Notes under the pieces: model-generated
The model's database searches: none
What the model was told of the DNA's origin: nothing
The model's input: the letters and a program-made list of their open reading frames with translations, nothing else
NCBI GenBank assembly: GCA_022841625.1
Contig: JALHRD010000029.1
Span: forward strand, 1 to 64,000
Source: Xanthobacteraceae bacterium
GTDB taxonomy: Bacteria; Pseudomonadota; Alphaproteobacteria; Rhizobiales; Xanthobacteraceae
Direction of reading: 5' to 3'
DNA: 64,000 nucleotides
Program-made: the position numbers and the translations under genes
Shown here: positions 1 through 8,481 of the stretch, piece after piece
Layout: every line of letters begins with the position of its first letter
Numbering within the stretch: position 1 is the first letter of the stretch

Positions 1-108
1 CAGTTCCGCCGCGTTGCTACCCGATACGAGAAAACTGCCAGAGCTTACCTGTCGATGCTAAGCATCGCCGCAGCAATGCTCTGGATTAAAACTGTCAACA
101 CGGCCTAG
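1..108 (+). CDS. IS5-family transposase, C-terminal end (cut by window edge)
   Basis: Frame 1 is open from base 1 to a TAG at 106-108 and gives 35 residues beginning QFRRVATRYEKTARAYL and ending in a hydrophobic stretch with MLWIK. The pattern RR[VI]ATRY-K-AR-YL is typical of the last helix of IS5-type DDE transposases. The catalytic DDE residues lie outside the window, so neither completeness nor activity can be judged. Three large palindromes follow directly, so this may be the right end of an insertion sequence or a remnant. The family call rests on this short C-terminal match only. Confidence 0.7.
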   Translation, partial: QFRRVATRYEKTARAYLSMLSIAAAMLWIKTVNTA

Positions 109-121
109 CAACTCATTGATT

Positions 122-197
122 CTAGTGGTCCGATTCTAACATTCGCATCCCATTTCCGCGGGCGATTTTGCGAATGTTAGAATCAAAGGACCACTAG
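122..197. repeat. Large palindromic element A (CTAG-ended)
   Basis: A 76-bp imperfect inverted repeat. The left arm is CTAGTGGTCC then GATTCTAACATTCGCA. The right arm is its exact complement except for three extra bases (AAA, TTT on the other strand) between the two blocks, so the hairpin has 26 paired positions, a 3-nt bulge and a loop of about 21 nt. It belongs to the same family as the elements at 211, 286, 8255, 8346 and 48994. No coding potential is seen. Confidence 0.9.
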
Positions 198-210
198 CAA
201 GTATAAGCTG

Positions 211-289
211 CTAGTGGAGTTTTGGATTTGACATTCGCATCGCGTGCGTGCTGCCAGGCGGGTAGCGAATGTCAAATCCACTCCACTAG
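211..289. repeat. Large palindromic element B (CTAG-ended)
   Basis: A 79-bp inverted repeat starting CTAGTGGAG and ending CTCCACTAG. The inner stem TGGATTTGACATTCGC pairs perfectly with the other arm, apart from an extra TTT in the left arm. It starts exactly 13 nt after element A, and its final CTAG is shared with the start of element C. Its arm sequence differs from A, but the architecture (CTAG ends, one-sided TTT bulge, CATTCGC near the loop) is the same. Confidence 0.9.
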
Positions 290-366
290 TGTGGCTTTGG
301 TTCAGAAGTCCGCTATTCGGACTCGCCGCGAGAATAATGGTGCGGACTTCTGAACCGCCACACTCG
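286..366. repeat. Large palindromic element C
   Basis: An inverted repeat with arms AGTGTGGC then GGTTCAGAAGTCCGC, again with TTT inserted in only one arm (left). The right end reads CACTCG where other copies have CACTAG. It is a close reverse-complement homologue of the element at 8255-8332. It ends 47 nt before the hydrolase gene at 414 and so may form part of that gene's upstream region. Confidence 0.88.
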
Positions 367-413
367 TCAGAAACCTAACAGTTCCGGATGTCGTTCCGGA
401 GGGGAGAATTATC

Positions 414-1457
414 ATGCGTCGATGGTCGGGTTTGTGCGCCGCCGCTGTTTCGCTGGTCACGATGGGAGTTCTTATGTCGCACGCTGCCGCAAGCTCGCTG
501 GGCGGTCCGCTGGTGCTTGCGGACGAAGGCAGTTTCTTTGTCCGTGGCCAGAACGAACGCACCGGGTTTGCCGACATGCGCGGCGACAAGCCGGTCGCTG
601 GCACCATCCGCACCGGCCAGATGTATGTGCAGTTCAAGATCCCGGCCAAGCGCAACGGGCTGTCGGTGGTGATGGTGCATGGCGCCAATCACTCCGGCGT
701 GACTTACGAAACCACGCCCGACGGCCGCGAAGGCTGGGCGAATTATTTCGTGCGCAACGGCTTTTCGGTCTATGTCGTCGACCAGGCCGGTCGCGGCCGC
801 TCGGGCTTCAACCCGACTGCGATCAATCAGGCTAAGGCCAAGAACGACACCGCGGCGATGCCATCAATTCCGATCGCGACGCGCGAGAACGCCTGGGCGA
901 GCTACCGGCTCGGACCGAAATATCCCGAGTTCTGGCCGGACTCGCGGTTCCCGCAAGCCGCGCTCGATCATTATTTCTCGCAGGCCGCGCCGATGGGCGA
1001 TGGCACGCTGCCTGGCGAATTCGGTTCGCAGACCGTCGCCGGGCTGATCGCGCTTCTTGAAAAGACCGGCCCGGCGGTGGTGCTGGTGCATTCGCAGTCG
1101 GGCGCCTATGGCCTTGCGGTTACCCGTGCCAAGCCCGAACTGGTGCGCGCGCTGGTTAATGTCGAGGGCGATTGCGTACCGATGGCCGACGACGACAAGG
1201 CGTTCAGCCGCGTGCCGCTGTTGTCGGTCTGGGCCGATCACAGCTTCGGCAACACGGCGCGCAATGGCGACGAGCGCCGCAATGGCTGTTCGGGCAGCGT
1301 GGCAAAGATCGCCGCCAAGGGCGGCCCGGCGAAATTCATGCTGCTGCCGGAACTCGGCATCAGGGGCAACAGCCACATGATGATGGTTGAGACCAATAAT
1401 CTGCAGATCGCCGACTTGATCATGGATTGGATCAAGGGCGCGGCAGCAACGCGCTAG
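414..1457 (+). CDS. Secreted alpha/beta hydrolase (esterase-like)
   Basis: A 347-residue protein of the alpha/beta-hydrolase fold with an N-terminal signal peptide (hydrophobic residues 6-27, likely cut after AAA/S near 26-28), so it probably acts in the periplasm or outside the cell. The oxyanion-hole HG is at residues 89-90 and the nucleophile elbow is HSQSG at 226-230 (Ser228), with a C-terminal His in GNSHMM as the likely triad base. The start follows a strong GGAGGGGAG site at 398-406. It stands alone between palindromes and msrP. Substrate unknown; esterase or lactonase activity is only a family-level inference. Confidence 0.85.
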   Translation: MRRWSGLCAAAVSLVTMGVLMSHAAASSLGGPLVLADEGSFFVRGQNERTGFADMRGDKPVAGTIRTGQMYVQFKIPAKRNGLSVVMVHGANHSGVTYETTPDGREGWANYFVRNGFSVYVVDQAGRGRSGFNPTAINQAKAKNDTAAMPSIPIATRENAWASYRLGPKYPEFWPDSRFPQAALDHYFSQAAPMGDGTLPGEFGSQTVAGLIALLEKTGPAVVLVHSQSGAYGLAVTRAKPELVRALVNVEGDCVPMADDDKAFSRVPLLSVWADHSFGNTARNGDERRNGCSGSVAKIAAKGGPAKFMLLPELGIRGNSHMMMVETNNLQIADLIMDWIKGAAATR

Positions 1458-1486
1458 GCAGCAGGGCTATCGCATACCGATATCCG

Positions 1487-1625
1487 CCTCGTCCTGAGGA
1501 GCGCGCACGACGCGAATTCAAGTTTAAACGCGGTGCTGGTGCGCGCGCGTCTCGAAGGACGCGGGCGGCCACATGCTTCGAGACGCATCGCAGCGCGTGG
1601 CGCTACGATGCTCCTCAGCATGAGG
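1487..1625. repeat. Dispersed Rhizobiales-type palindrome (CTCCTCAGCATGAGG type)
   Basis: The outer arms are CCTCGTCCTGAGGAGC (1487-1502) and GCTCCTCAGCATGAGG (1610-1625). A second palindrome inside pairs GCGTCTCGAAG (about 1548) with CTTCGAGACGC (about 1576). This arrangement is known as a frequent intergenic repeat in Bradyrhizobium and Rhodopseudomonas relatives. It fills most of the 330-bp gap between the hydrolase and msrP. Only msrP leader sequence lies beyond it. Confidence 0.8.
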
Positions 1626-1787
1626 CCGAACTCCATCTACAACGGCCTTGCGGTGAGCGCAGGAGGTCGATTCCTTAACGGAATGCTCGCCGGATCTGGT
1701 TCCGCTCACATCCCGATCCCGAACCTGTGACTTGCCGGTGATCGCGCGGTTTCGTACGTCTTGCCCGAACCGATCGGAGCACCGACC

Positions 1788-2753
1788 ATGCACGTCATCC
1801 GCCGCCGTGGCTGGGAAATCCCCGAACGCGAAGCCACGCCCGAGCCTATCTTCCTCAATCGCCGGGCGTTTCTGGCGGGAACCGGCGCCGCTGCGCTGGC
1901 GCTGTCGCCGGAACTGGCCGCGGCGCAGCGGGCGGCCGACCTGCCGGACCCGAGCGCGCATCTCTATCCAGCCAAGCGCAACGAAAGATATGTGCTCGAC
2001 CGGCCGGTGACCGACGAAAAGATCAACACCAACTACAACAATTTCTACGAATTCGGCTCGACCAAGCAGATCGCGCGGGCGGCGCAGGCGCTCAAGCTGC
2101 GGCCGTGGCAGATCAAGCTCGACGGCATGGTTGAGAAGGAGCAGGTGGTCGATATCGACGATCTCTTGCGCAAGGTTGCGATCGAGGAGCGGCTTTACCG
2201 CATGCGTTGCGTCGAAGCCTGGTCGATGTCGGTGCCGTGGTCCGGCTTCCCGATGGCTAAATTGGTCGAGCTCGCGCGGCCACTGTCGTCGGCAAAATAT
2301 GTGCGGATGGAAACCTTCATGGACCCCTCGACCGCGCCCGGGCAGCGCCAGCGCTGGCATCCCTGGCCCTATGTGGAAGGGCTGACCATGGCCGAGGCGA
2401 CCAACGAACTCTCCTTCATGGTCACCGGCGCCTATGGCAAGCCAGTGCCGAAGCAGATGGGCGCGCCGATTCGGTTGGCGGCGCCGTGGAAATACGGCTT
2501 CAAGTCGATCAAGTCGATTACGCGCTTCACATTCACCGACCAGCGGCCCAAGTCGTTCTGGCAGGATCTGCAGGCGTCGGAATATGGCTTCTGGGCCAAT
2601 GTCAATCCGGAGGTCGCGCATCCGCGCTGGAGCCAGGCGACCGAAGAGATCATCGGCACCAACGAGCGCAAGCCGACACTCTTGTTCAACGGCTACGGCG
2701 AATTCGTCGCCGACATGTACAAGGGCCTGGAGAAAGAGCGGCTGTGGGCGTGA
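1788..2753 (+). CDS. msrP: Protein-methionine-sulfoxide reductase catalytic subunit MsrP (YedY)
   Basis: A molybdopterin enzyme of the sulfite-oxidase fold that reduces methionine sulfoxide in periplasmic proteins. The start ATG at 1788 (321 residues) has a GGAG site ten bases upstream; an in-frame TTG at 1761 has none. A twin-arginine signal is visible (NRRAFLAG at residues 24-31, then a hydrophobic run), consistent with export of a folded cofactor enzyme. Cys141 in YRMRCVEAW is the expected Mo ligand. The length is normal for the family. The membrane haem partner msrQ, usually adjacent, is absent here: the next gene is tctA on the other strand. Confidence 0.93.
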   Translation: MHVIRRRGWEIPEREATPEPIFLNRRAFLAGTGAAALALSPELAAAQRAADLPDPSAHLYPAKRNERYVLDRPVTDEKINTNYNNFYEFGSTKQIARAAQALKLRPWQIKLDGMVEKEQVVDIDDLLRKVAIEERLYRMRCVEAWSMSVPWSGFPMAKLVELARPLSSAKYVRMETFMDPSTAPGQRQRWHPWPYVEGLTMAEATNELSFMVTGAYGKPVPKQMGAPIRLAAPWKYGFKSIKSITRFTFTDQRPKSFWQDLQASEYGFWANVNPEVAHPRWSQATEEIIGTNERKPTLLFNGYGEFVADMYKGLEKERLWA

Positions 2754-2773
2754 AGCGCGAATAGCGAAATCTT

Positions 2774-4291
2774 CTATTCGCTTCTTGCCGCTTCCTTCAG
2801 CCGGCCACGCCAATCGCGCCCGAGCATCGAAATTGCGCTCAGCGTCAGCAGCGCGGCGCTCACCAGCAGCAGTGCCAGCGCAATCGGCCGCTCCAGGAAG
2901 ATCGTCCAGGTGCCGTCCGACATGATCAGCGATTGGCGCAGCGACATCTCGAAGATCGGCGCGATCACCAGTCCGAGCACCAGCGGCGCCGGATCGAAGC
3001 CGAATTTCTTGAGCGCATAGCCGACCCCGCCGAAGATCAGCATGATCCACACATCGACGATCGAGTGGTTCACCTCATAGACGCCGATCACGCAGAACAT
3101 GATGATCAGCGGGTAGAGATAAGCGTAGGGGATCCGCAACAGGTTTACGAACACACCGACCAGCGGCAGGTTGAGCAACAGCAGCATCAGATTGCCGATA
3201 TACATCGACGCCACAAAGCCCCAGAACACATTGGGGTGATCGTTGATCAGCGTCGGTCCCGGCGGCACGCCATGAATCAGCAGCGCCGCCATCAGCACCG
3301 CGATCACCGGGCCGGTCGGCAGCCCGAGCGCCAGCATCGGCACGAATGCGCCGGTGGAGGCCGCGTTGTTAGCGGCTTCCGGTCCGGCGACACCCGCCAC
3401 CGCGCCCTTGCCGAATTGTTCCGGCTGGCGCGAAATGCGGCGCTCCAGCGCATAGGAAATGAAGCTCGAAATGATATGCGCTGAGCCCGGAATGATGCCG
3501 ATCAGGAATCCGAGCACCGAGCCGCGCGCAATCGGCATCGCCGACTGGCGCCATTCTTCGCGGGTCGGCAGGAGTTCGCGCAGGCGCGGGCTGGTCACAT
3601 TGCTGGTGACCTGACGGCTTGGCGTCGCCAGCAATTCGCCGAGCCCGAACAGTCCGACCGCAACCGGGATGATGCCAATGCCGTCGCCCAATTCGGCAAT
3701 GCCGAACGAGTAGCGAAAATGGCCGGTCATCATATCGATGCCGATGGTGCCGAGCAGAAGCCCGAGCGCCGCCATCAAGAGCGTGCGGGTGAGTGAGGTG
3801 GTCGACATATAAGCGAGAAAGATCAGGCCAAGCACCAACAATGCGGTGTATTCCGGCGATCCGAAGCCGAGCGCGAAACCGGCGAGCGGCGGCGCCACCA
3901 GCGTCAGCACAATGACGCCGAAGGTGCCGGCGACGAACGAGCCAACCGCGGCAATGCAGAGCGCGGCGCCGGCGCGGCCGTTTTTCGCCATGGCATTGCC
4001 GTCGATGCAGGTCATCACCGAGGCGGCCTCGCCGGGAATGCGCAGCAGGATCGAGGTGGTCGAGCCGCCGTATTGCGAGCCGTAATAGATGCCGGCGAGC
4101 ATTACGATCGCCTTGGTGGCGTCGAGGCCGAAGGTCAGCGGCAGCAGAATTGAAATGCCGGCAAGCGGGCCGATGCCGGGCAGCATGCCGACCAGCGTGC
4201 CGACCACGCAGCCCACGAACGCGAACCACAACACGTCCGGCCGCAAGGCGACCGAGAAGCCAAGCAGGAGACTGTCAAAGACTGTGTCCAC
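2774..4291 (-). CDS. tctA: Tripartite tricarboxylate transporter permease TctA
   Basis: The large membrane subunit (about 505 residues, some 12 transmembrane segments) of a TTT uptake system, which with TctB and a periplasmic binding protein imports carboxylates using the ion gradient. Glycine-rich conserved motifs such as [15 protein letters not shown] near the N terminus mark the family. I chose GTG at 4291 because the protein then begins like relatives ([11 protein letters not shown]) and starts 4 nt after the tctB stop. An ATG at 4360 would give a non-homologous extension overlapping tctB. It is the last gene of a tctC-tctB-tctA operon; substrate unknown. Confidence 0.92.
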   Translation of the reverse strand: MDTVFDSLLLGFSVALRPDVLWFAFVGCVVGTLVGMLPGIGPLAGISILLPLTFGLDATKAIVMLAGIYYGSQYGGSTTSILLRIPGEAASVMTCIDGNAMAKNGRAGAALCIAAVGSFVAGTFGVIVLTLVAPPLAGFALGFGSPEYTALLVLGLIFLAYMSTTSLTRTLLMAALGLLLGTIGIDMMTGHFRYSFGIAELGDGIGIIPVAVGLFGLGELLATPSRQVTSNVTSPRLRELLPTREEWRQSAMPIARGSVLGFLIGIIPGSAHIISSFISYALERRISRQPEQFGKGAVAGVAGPEAANNAASTGAFVPMLALGLPTGPVIAVLMAALLIHGVPPGPTLINDHPNVFWGFVASMYIGNLMLLLLNLPLVGVFVNLLRIPYAYLYPLIIMFCVIGVYEVNHSIVDVWIMLIFGGVGYALKKFGFDPAPLVLGLVIAPIFEMSLRQSLIMSDGTWTIFLERPIALALLLVSAALLTLSAISMLGRDWRGRLKEAARSE

Positions 4292-4295
4292 CGTG

Positions 4296-4742
4296 TCAGA
4301 ACCAGAGCAGGCCGCGCTCGAGCGGCGCTTTGAGGGCTTTGCCGAACAGCCAATAGGCAAATAGCGTCAGGGCGACGCTGTAGAGCGCGGCCCGCAGCAC
4401 GTTGCGCCGTTCGACCACGGTCAGCAAGCCGAACATCAGCAGCGACATGGTGAGCAGAAAGCCAAGCCGTTGATAGGCAAAGATGCCGGCGGCGGTGATC
4501 AGCACCACCATCAGCGCGTGGCCGCGGTCGCTCCAATCGATCGCGGCGAGCCGTTCGCTCGTGCCGCCGCCAACCAACACGGCCAGCGCCAGCGCGATCA
4601 TCAGGCCAGCAATCAGCTTTGGCATCATGCCCGCGCCGGGCGACGACAGGCTGCCGAACGGCAGATCGCCGCTCAGCGCAAACACCACAATGCCGAGCGC
4701 GATGAAGAAAACGCCGGCGATGTGATCGGCGCGGAGTGTCAT
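4296..4742 (-). CDS. tctB: Tripartite tricarboxylate transporter small permease TctB
   Basis: A 148-residue protein with four predicted transmembrane segments, matching the TctB family in length and in the N-terminal pattern (hydrophobic helix, then a loop with PGAGMMPKLIAG). It forms the small membrane component with TctA, encoded 4 nt downstream. It is separated from tctC by about 180 nt containing a strong GC hairpin, so it probably shares one mRNA with tctC but at a lower level. Confidence 0.9.
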   Translation of the reverse strand: MTLRADHIAGVFFIALGIVVFALSGDLPFGSLSSPGAGMMPKLIAGLMIALALAVLVGGGTSERLAAIDWSDRGHALMVVLITAAGIFAYQRLGFLLTMSLLMFGLLTVVERRNVLRAALYSVALTLFAYWLFGKALKAPLERGLLWF

Positions 4743-4823
4743 GGCGATTGCCTCGTTCGCCTTGCGCTGGCGGGTGCCGCAGATTCAATCCGGGAGGTTG
4801 TTGATGGTGTTGCTACGAGTTGG

Positions 4824-4857
4824 CCCCTCCCCCCACGCGCAGCGTGGTGGGGAGGGG
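4824..4857. repeat. GC-rich stem-loop in the tctC-tctB gap
   Basis: The arms CCCCTCCCC plus CCACGC and GCGTGG plus GGGGAGGGG pair over 15 positions with a one-base bulge and a 3-nt loop. No T-tract follows on the minus strand, so it is not a classical terminator. Its position between the binding-protein gene and the permease genes suits an mRNA-stabilising or attenuating role. Equally, it resembles a small dispersed GGGGAGGG repeat common in this order. Confidence 0.6.
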
Positions 4858-4921
4858 AGCGGCGGCGTCCTGGGTTTCTTACGTTTGCGAACCTGCGATC
4901 CGTATATAGGGTAGGTTAAGC

Positions 4922-5911
4922 TCAGCCCGCCACTTTGCCAATCGAGCGCACCGCCGACTCGACCCGCTTGGCATCCACATCCCAGAACTTGGCGAATTCC
5001 GGCTGGTCGAGATAGGCCACCACGTCGCCGAGATTGTCGATCGCCTTGCCAAAAGCTGGCGTGGCGACCGCTTGCCTGGCATCGGCGCGCAATCGTTTGA
5101 TGACCGCGTCGGGTGTGCCCTTGGGGGCGAACAGGCCGACCCACAGCGAGAACTCGATGTCGTAGCCGAGTTCCTTCATGGTCGGCACGTCCGGCATCGA
5201 GGCGGCACGCTTCGACGAGAAGCAGGCCAGCGCCTTCACCTTGCCGGCCTTGGCCTGGGCGTTGATCGCGGCAATCGACGACACCAGCACTTGTGCATTG
5301 TTGCCGAGCAGCGCGGTCAGCGCGGGGCCGCCGCCGGCGGTCGGTAAGTGCCGCATCTGCACGTCAGCCGCCTGCATGAACAAGGCGGTCGGCAGATGCA
5401 GCGCGCCATAGAGACCCGACGAACTGAACAAGATGCCGTTCGGACGTTTCTTGGCGTCGTCAACCAAATCTTTCAAGGTCTGGTATGGTTGCCGCTCATT
5501 GACCACCAGCGCCATCGGGCCCTCGGTGAAACGCGCAATCGGAATGAAACTGTCGCGCGTGAATTTCGGCTCGCGCCCGAACAGGATGTCGACTTCGGCA
5601 AAGCCGGAAATCGAGACGATGTGCAGGAGCAGAGTGTAGCCATCGGGCTTGGCGCTTGCGACATATTGCGCGCCGACCGCGCCGGCGGCGCCGGCCTTGG
5701 TATCGATCACGGCGGGTTGCTTCAGGAATGGCTCGATCGCAGTGGCGAACGGCCGCCCGACGACATCGGCGGCGCCGCCCGGCGGAAATGGATTAACGAA
5801 GGTGACTGGCCGCGAGGGATAAGCGTCTTGCGCGAGCACGGGGCCGGTGGCCATGGTTGCGGCGGCGGCGGCCGAACCCACGACAAAATTGCGCCTGTCG
5901 ATTCTGTCCAT
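4922..5911 (-). CDS. tctC: TTT system periplasmic substrate-binding protein (Bug/TctC family)
   Basis: A 329-residue binding protein of the canonical Bug type. It has an RR-containing export signal (DRRNFVVG then an Ala-rich core, cleavage near VLAQ), then YPSRPVTFVNPFPPGGAAD, the loop that contacts the ligand carboxylate, and a later YTLLLH and GGGPALTALL region. It is the first gene of the only complete TTT operon in the window (tctC-tctB-tctA) and is divergent from the flavin hydroxylase at 6031. The 119-bp gap between them should hold both promoters. Ligand unknown. Confidence 0.92.
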   Translation of the reverse strand: MDRIDRRNFVVGSAAAAATMATGPVLAQDAYPSRPVTFVNPFPPGGAADVVGRPFATAIEPFLKQPAVIDTKAGAAGAVGAQYVASAKPDGYTLLLHIVSISGFAEVDILFGREPKFTRDSFIPIARFTEGPMALVVNERQPYQTLKDLVDDAKKRPNGILFSSSGLYGALHLPTALFMQAADVQMRHLPTAGGGPALTALLGNNAQVLVSSIAAINAQAKAGKVKALACFSSKRAASMPDVPTMKELGYDIEFSLWVGLFAPKGTPDAVIKRLRADARQAVATPAFGKAIDNLGDVVAYLDQPEFAKFWDVDAKRVESAVRSIGKVAG

Positions 5912-6030
5912 GATTTCCTCCGTGAATGGTGCTTCGTTATGGTTGCGGCGATGCTAGCGGGGGTCAGGGGAGGGAGCAACCGCGCTTCTTCCGCAATGGC
6001 GCGACATTTACGCATGATTGTCCATAGCGC

Positions 6031-7266
6031 ATGACACCAACGGCTTTGAGCGGACAACGGCGCGCTTTGGTGATTGGCGGCTCCATGAGCGGCCTGTTCG
6101 CGGCCATCCTGCTGCGGCAGGCCGGCTGGCAGGCCGACATTTATGAGCGGGTCGATGTCGGTTTGATCGGCCGCGGCGCCGGCATTGTGACCCACGCGGA
6201 AATGCGCGCAGTGCTGCGCGCCGCCGGCTGCGATCCGGACCGCGACCTCGGCATCGACATTAGCCAGCGCCGCACGCTCGATCGGTCGGGGCGCATCATC
6301 GGCGAACACGCCTGTCCGCAGACGCTCACCTCATGGGATCGCGTGTTTCGCATGTTGCGCGCGCAGTGTCCCGACCGGCACTACCATATCGGCAAGGAGT
6401 TGCAGGGTATTGAACAGAGCGATGCCGGTGTCATTGCGCATTTCAGCGACGGTAGCAGGGCCACCGGCGATCTTCTGGTCGGCGCCGATGGCTTCCGCTC
6501 CAATGTGCGCGCCGCAGTGCTGCCCGCGGTCAAGCCGGTCTATGCCGGCTATATCGCCTGGCGCGGACTGGTTGACGAAAGCGCGCTGCCGCCTGCGGTG
6601 CATGCCGATGTTTTCGAGGCCATGGTGTTCGGCCTGCCGCCGAACCAGCAGTTCATCTGCTATCCGGTCGCGGGCCGCGACAACGATCTGCGCGCGGGGC
6701 ATCGTCGTTGCAATTTCGTCTGGTATCGCCCGGCGGAGGAAGCGACGGCGTTGCCGTGGCTTCTGACGGACGCGGACGGGAACTTCCACGCCCTTGGCAT
6801 ACCGCCGCCGCTGATCCGCCCGGAGGTGATCGCCTCGCTGCATGAGGCCTCGCGCGCGTTGCTGGCGCCGCAGCTCGATACGATCGTCGGCCTGACGCTC
6901 CAGCCGTTCCTGCAGCCGATCTTCGACGTGGAAACGTCGCGCATGGCGGTGGGGCGGGTTGCCATCATCGGCGATGCCGCTTTTCTGGCGCGGCCGCATG
7001 TCGCCGCCGGCGTCACCAAGGCGGCGGAAGACGCATTGGCGCTGGTGGAGGCGTTGCGCGGGCATGACGATGTCGCGACGGCGCTCGCCGCGTTCGAGCG
7101 CGCGCGCATTCCAGTCAATCGCCGCATCATGCAGCGCGCCCGCGAATTGGGCGGCTATCTGCAACCGCATCTGCTGTCGCCGGACGCGCTGGCCGCGGCG
7201 GAGCGCCATCACACGCCGCAGGCAATCATGGCGGAGATCGCTGTGCTGGATTTCTTGAAGGGGTAG
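6031..7266 (+). CDS. FAD-dependent aromatic hydroxylase, similar to 2,6-dihydroxypyridine 3-monooxygenase
   Basis: A class A flavoprotein monooxygenase of 411 residues. The FAD dinucleotide motif is GGSMSG (16-21) with Glu39 for the ribose, GADG lies at 151-154 and the second FAD motif AIIGDAAF at 311-318, continuing ARPHVAAG. The middle segment YAGYIAWRGL (171-180) and ICYPVAGRDND (209-219) resemble the DhpH group that hydroxylates dihydroxypyridines. That similarity is from memory of the family, so a heteroaromatic substrate is a reasonable guess and not proof. It is divergent from tctC, whose TTT system could import its substrate. Confidence 0.82.
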   Translation: MTPTALSGQRRALVIGGSMSGLFAAILLRQAGWQADIYERVDVGLIGRGAGIVTHAEMRAVLRAAGCDPDRDLGIDISQRRTLDRSGRIIGEHACPQTLTSWDRVFRMLRAQCPDRHYHIGKELQGIEQSDAGVIAHFSDGSRATGDLLVGADGFRSNVRAAVLPAVKPVYAGYIAWRGLVDESALPPAVHADVFEAMVFGLPPNQQFICYPVAGRDNDLRAGHRRCNFVWYRPAEEATALPWLLTDADGNFHALGIPPPLIRPEVIASLHEASRALLAPQLDTIVGLTLQPFLQPIFDVETSRMAVGRVAIIGDAAFLARPHVAAGVTKAAEDALALVEALRGHDDVATALAAFERARIPVNRRIMQRARELGGYLQPHLLSPDALAAAERHHTPQAIMAEIAVLDFLKG

Positions 7267-7269
7267 GCG

Positions 7270-8169
7270 TCATTTGCGCTGCTTGCGCGTCACGCCTGCC
7301 AGCTGCTCCAGCACCGCGCAGACCGCGGCGGTGTCCTGCATGCCGAAGCCGTTAGCGAGCGCCTTGTCATAGATCGCTTCGGTCGCGGTGAACAACGGCG
7401 TCGGGCAGCCCAGCGCCTTGGCGAAATCTCCGATCACCGCCATGTCCTTTTCCCAGACTTTGATCTTCATGGTGGCGTCGTCATAACGCGCGGCGACCAT
7501 CATCGGGCCGCGCAGTTCGAACACCCGCGAATTGCCGGCGCCGGTCTTGACGGTGTCGAAGATCGCCTTCGGATCGAGTCCGGCCTTCATGCCGAGCACC
7601 ATGGCCTCGGCACTGGCGACGTTGTGGATCGCCACCAGCAGATTGGCGACATATTTCATCCGGCTGCCATTGCCGAAGGCGCCGAGGTCATGCACGCCAC
7701 GCGAAAAGCCGGCGAACATCGGTTTGAGCTTGCGGATGGTGCGGGGGTCGCCGCTGGCATAGACGACGATGTCCTTGACCTTGGCCTGCGCGCCGGTGCC
7801 GCTGATCGGACAATCGAGCATGGTATGGCCGGCTTGGCGCAGCGCGCGTTCGGCCGCGAGTTTATCGTCGAGCGTAAAGGTGCTGGCTTCGACCAGCACG
7901 CGCGGCTTGAGCTTGGCCGCCGCAATCGCCGCCACCGTGTCCTGCAAGGCATCCGGGTGCGGCAGGCTGGTGACGATCACCGGCACCTTCGCGGCAAGAT
8001 CGCCGATGTCTTTGGCGATCGTCACGCCCGCCCGTTTCGCCGCTCGGCAAGCCTTGGGGTCGATGTCATGGCCGATGACCCGCCAGCCCGCGGCCGTCAG
8101 GTTGCGCGCAAAGGAGCCGCCCATGATGCCGAGCCCGACGACGCCGACGGTGCCTTTGGTCCTTGCCAT
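7270..8169 (-). CDS. NAD(P)-dependent oxidoreductase, 3-hydroxyisobutyrate dehydrogenase family
   Basis: A beta-hydroxyacid dehydrogenase of 299 residues. The Rossmann motif GLGIMGG is at 12-18, the substrate-binding signature DCPISGTGAQ at 119-128, and the catalytic Lys172 in MKYVANLLVA. It oxidises a 3-hydroxyacid or reduces the semialdehyde; the exact substrate is not readable. It converges with the hydroxylase gene that ends 3 nt away. Its start faces the 8482 gene, also of this family, across a gap carrying two palindromic elements. Confidence 0.88.
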   Translation of the reverse strand: MARTKGTVGVVGLGIMGGSFARNLTAAGWRVIGHDIDPKACRAAKRAGVTIAKDIGDLAAKVPVIVTSLPHPDALQDTVAAIAAAKLKPRVLVEASTFTLDDKLAAERALRQAGHTMLDCPISGTGAQAKVKDIVVYASGDPRTIRKLKPMFAGFSRGVHDLGAFGNGSRMKYVANLLVAIHNVASAEAMVLGMKAGLDPKAIFDTVKTGAGNSRVFELRGPMMVAARYDDATMKIKVWEKDMAVIGDFAKALGCPTPLFTATEAIYDKALANGFGMQDTAAVCAVLEQLAGVTRKQRK

Positions 8170-8254
8170 ATTTAATCTCCTGTGGAATGGCCGCCGACGC
8201 TACACAAGCCCGCGGCCATCGTCATGCATCAATCGCGATGATGTGGCGCAGGGG

Positions 8255-8332
8255 CAAGTGTGGCGGTTCAGAAATCCGCACCATTCTCGCGGCAATTCCG
8301 AATAGCGGACTTCTGAACCAAAGCCACACTAG
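8255..8332. repeat. Large palindromic element D
   Basis: A 78-bp inverted repeat, homologous to element C (286-366) in reverse complement. The left arm AGTGTGGC-GGTTCAGAAATCCGC pairs with a right arm that has the extra trinucleotide (AAA, TTT on the other strand). The right end is a proper CTAG. It lies in the gap between two divergent dehydrogenase genes and is joined to element E by a 13-nt spacer. Confidence 0.9.
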
Positions 8333-8345
8333 GCTTAATGCGTTG

Positions 8346-8420
8346 CTAGTGTCCTTCGATTCCGAAGTTCGTAAACGAGGCCGCCGCGAAATGATACGAA
8401 CTTCGGAATCGGGACACTGG
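8346..8420. repeat. Large palindromic element E
   Basis: A 75-bp inverted repeat starting CTAGTGTCC. The stem GATTCCGAAGTTCGTA is perfectly matched by TACGAACTTCGGAATC. A TT insertion next to the GTCC block is present only in the left arm. The right end reads CTGG in place of CTAG. It lies 61 nt upstream of the 8482 start codon, so it may sit within or just upstream of that gene's promoter. Confidence 0.9.
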
Positions 8421-8481
8421 CCGGTGGCACCGCCCGGACGGATCGCGTATCGTCGCCGCCCAAACGGGAGGGACGCGTGAC

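Noticed and set aside
122-366. Possible CRISPR-like array
   Set aside because: The three repeats are long palindromes of different sequence with no equal-length spacers between uniform repeats, and there are no cas genes.
1524-3050. A long open frame of about 508 codons on the minus strand across msrP
   Set aside because: It mirrors the codon pattern of msrP on the opposite strand and spans a repeat; the protein is Arg/His-rich with no domain. It is typical GC-rich antisense shadow.
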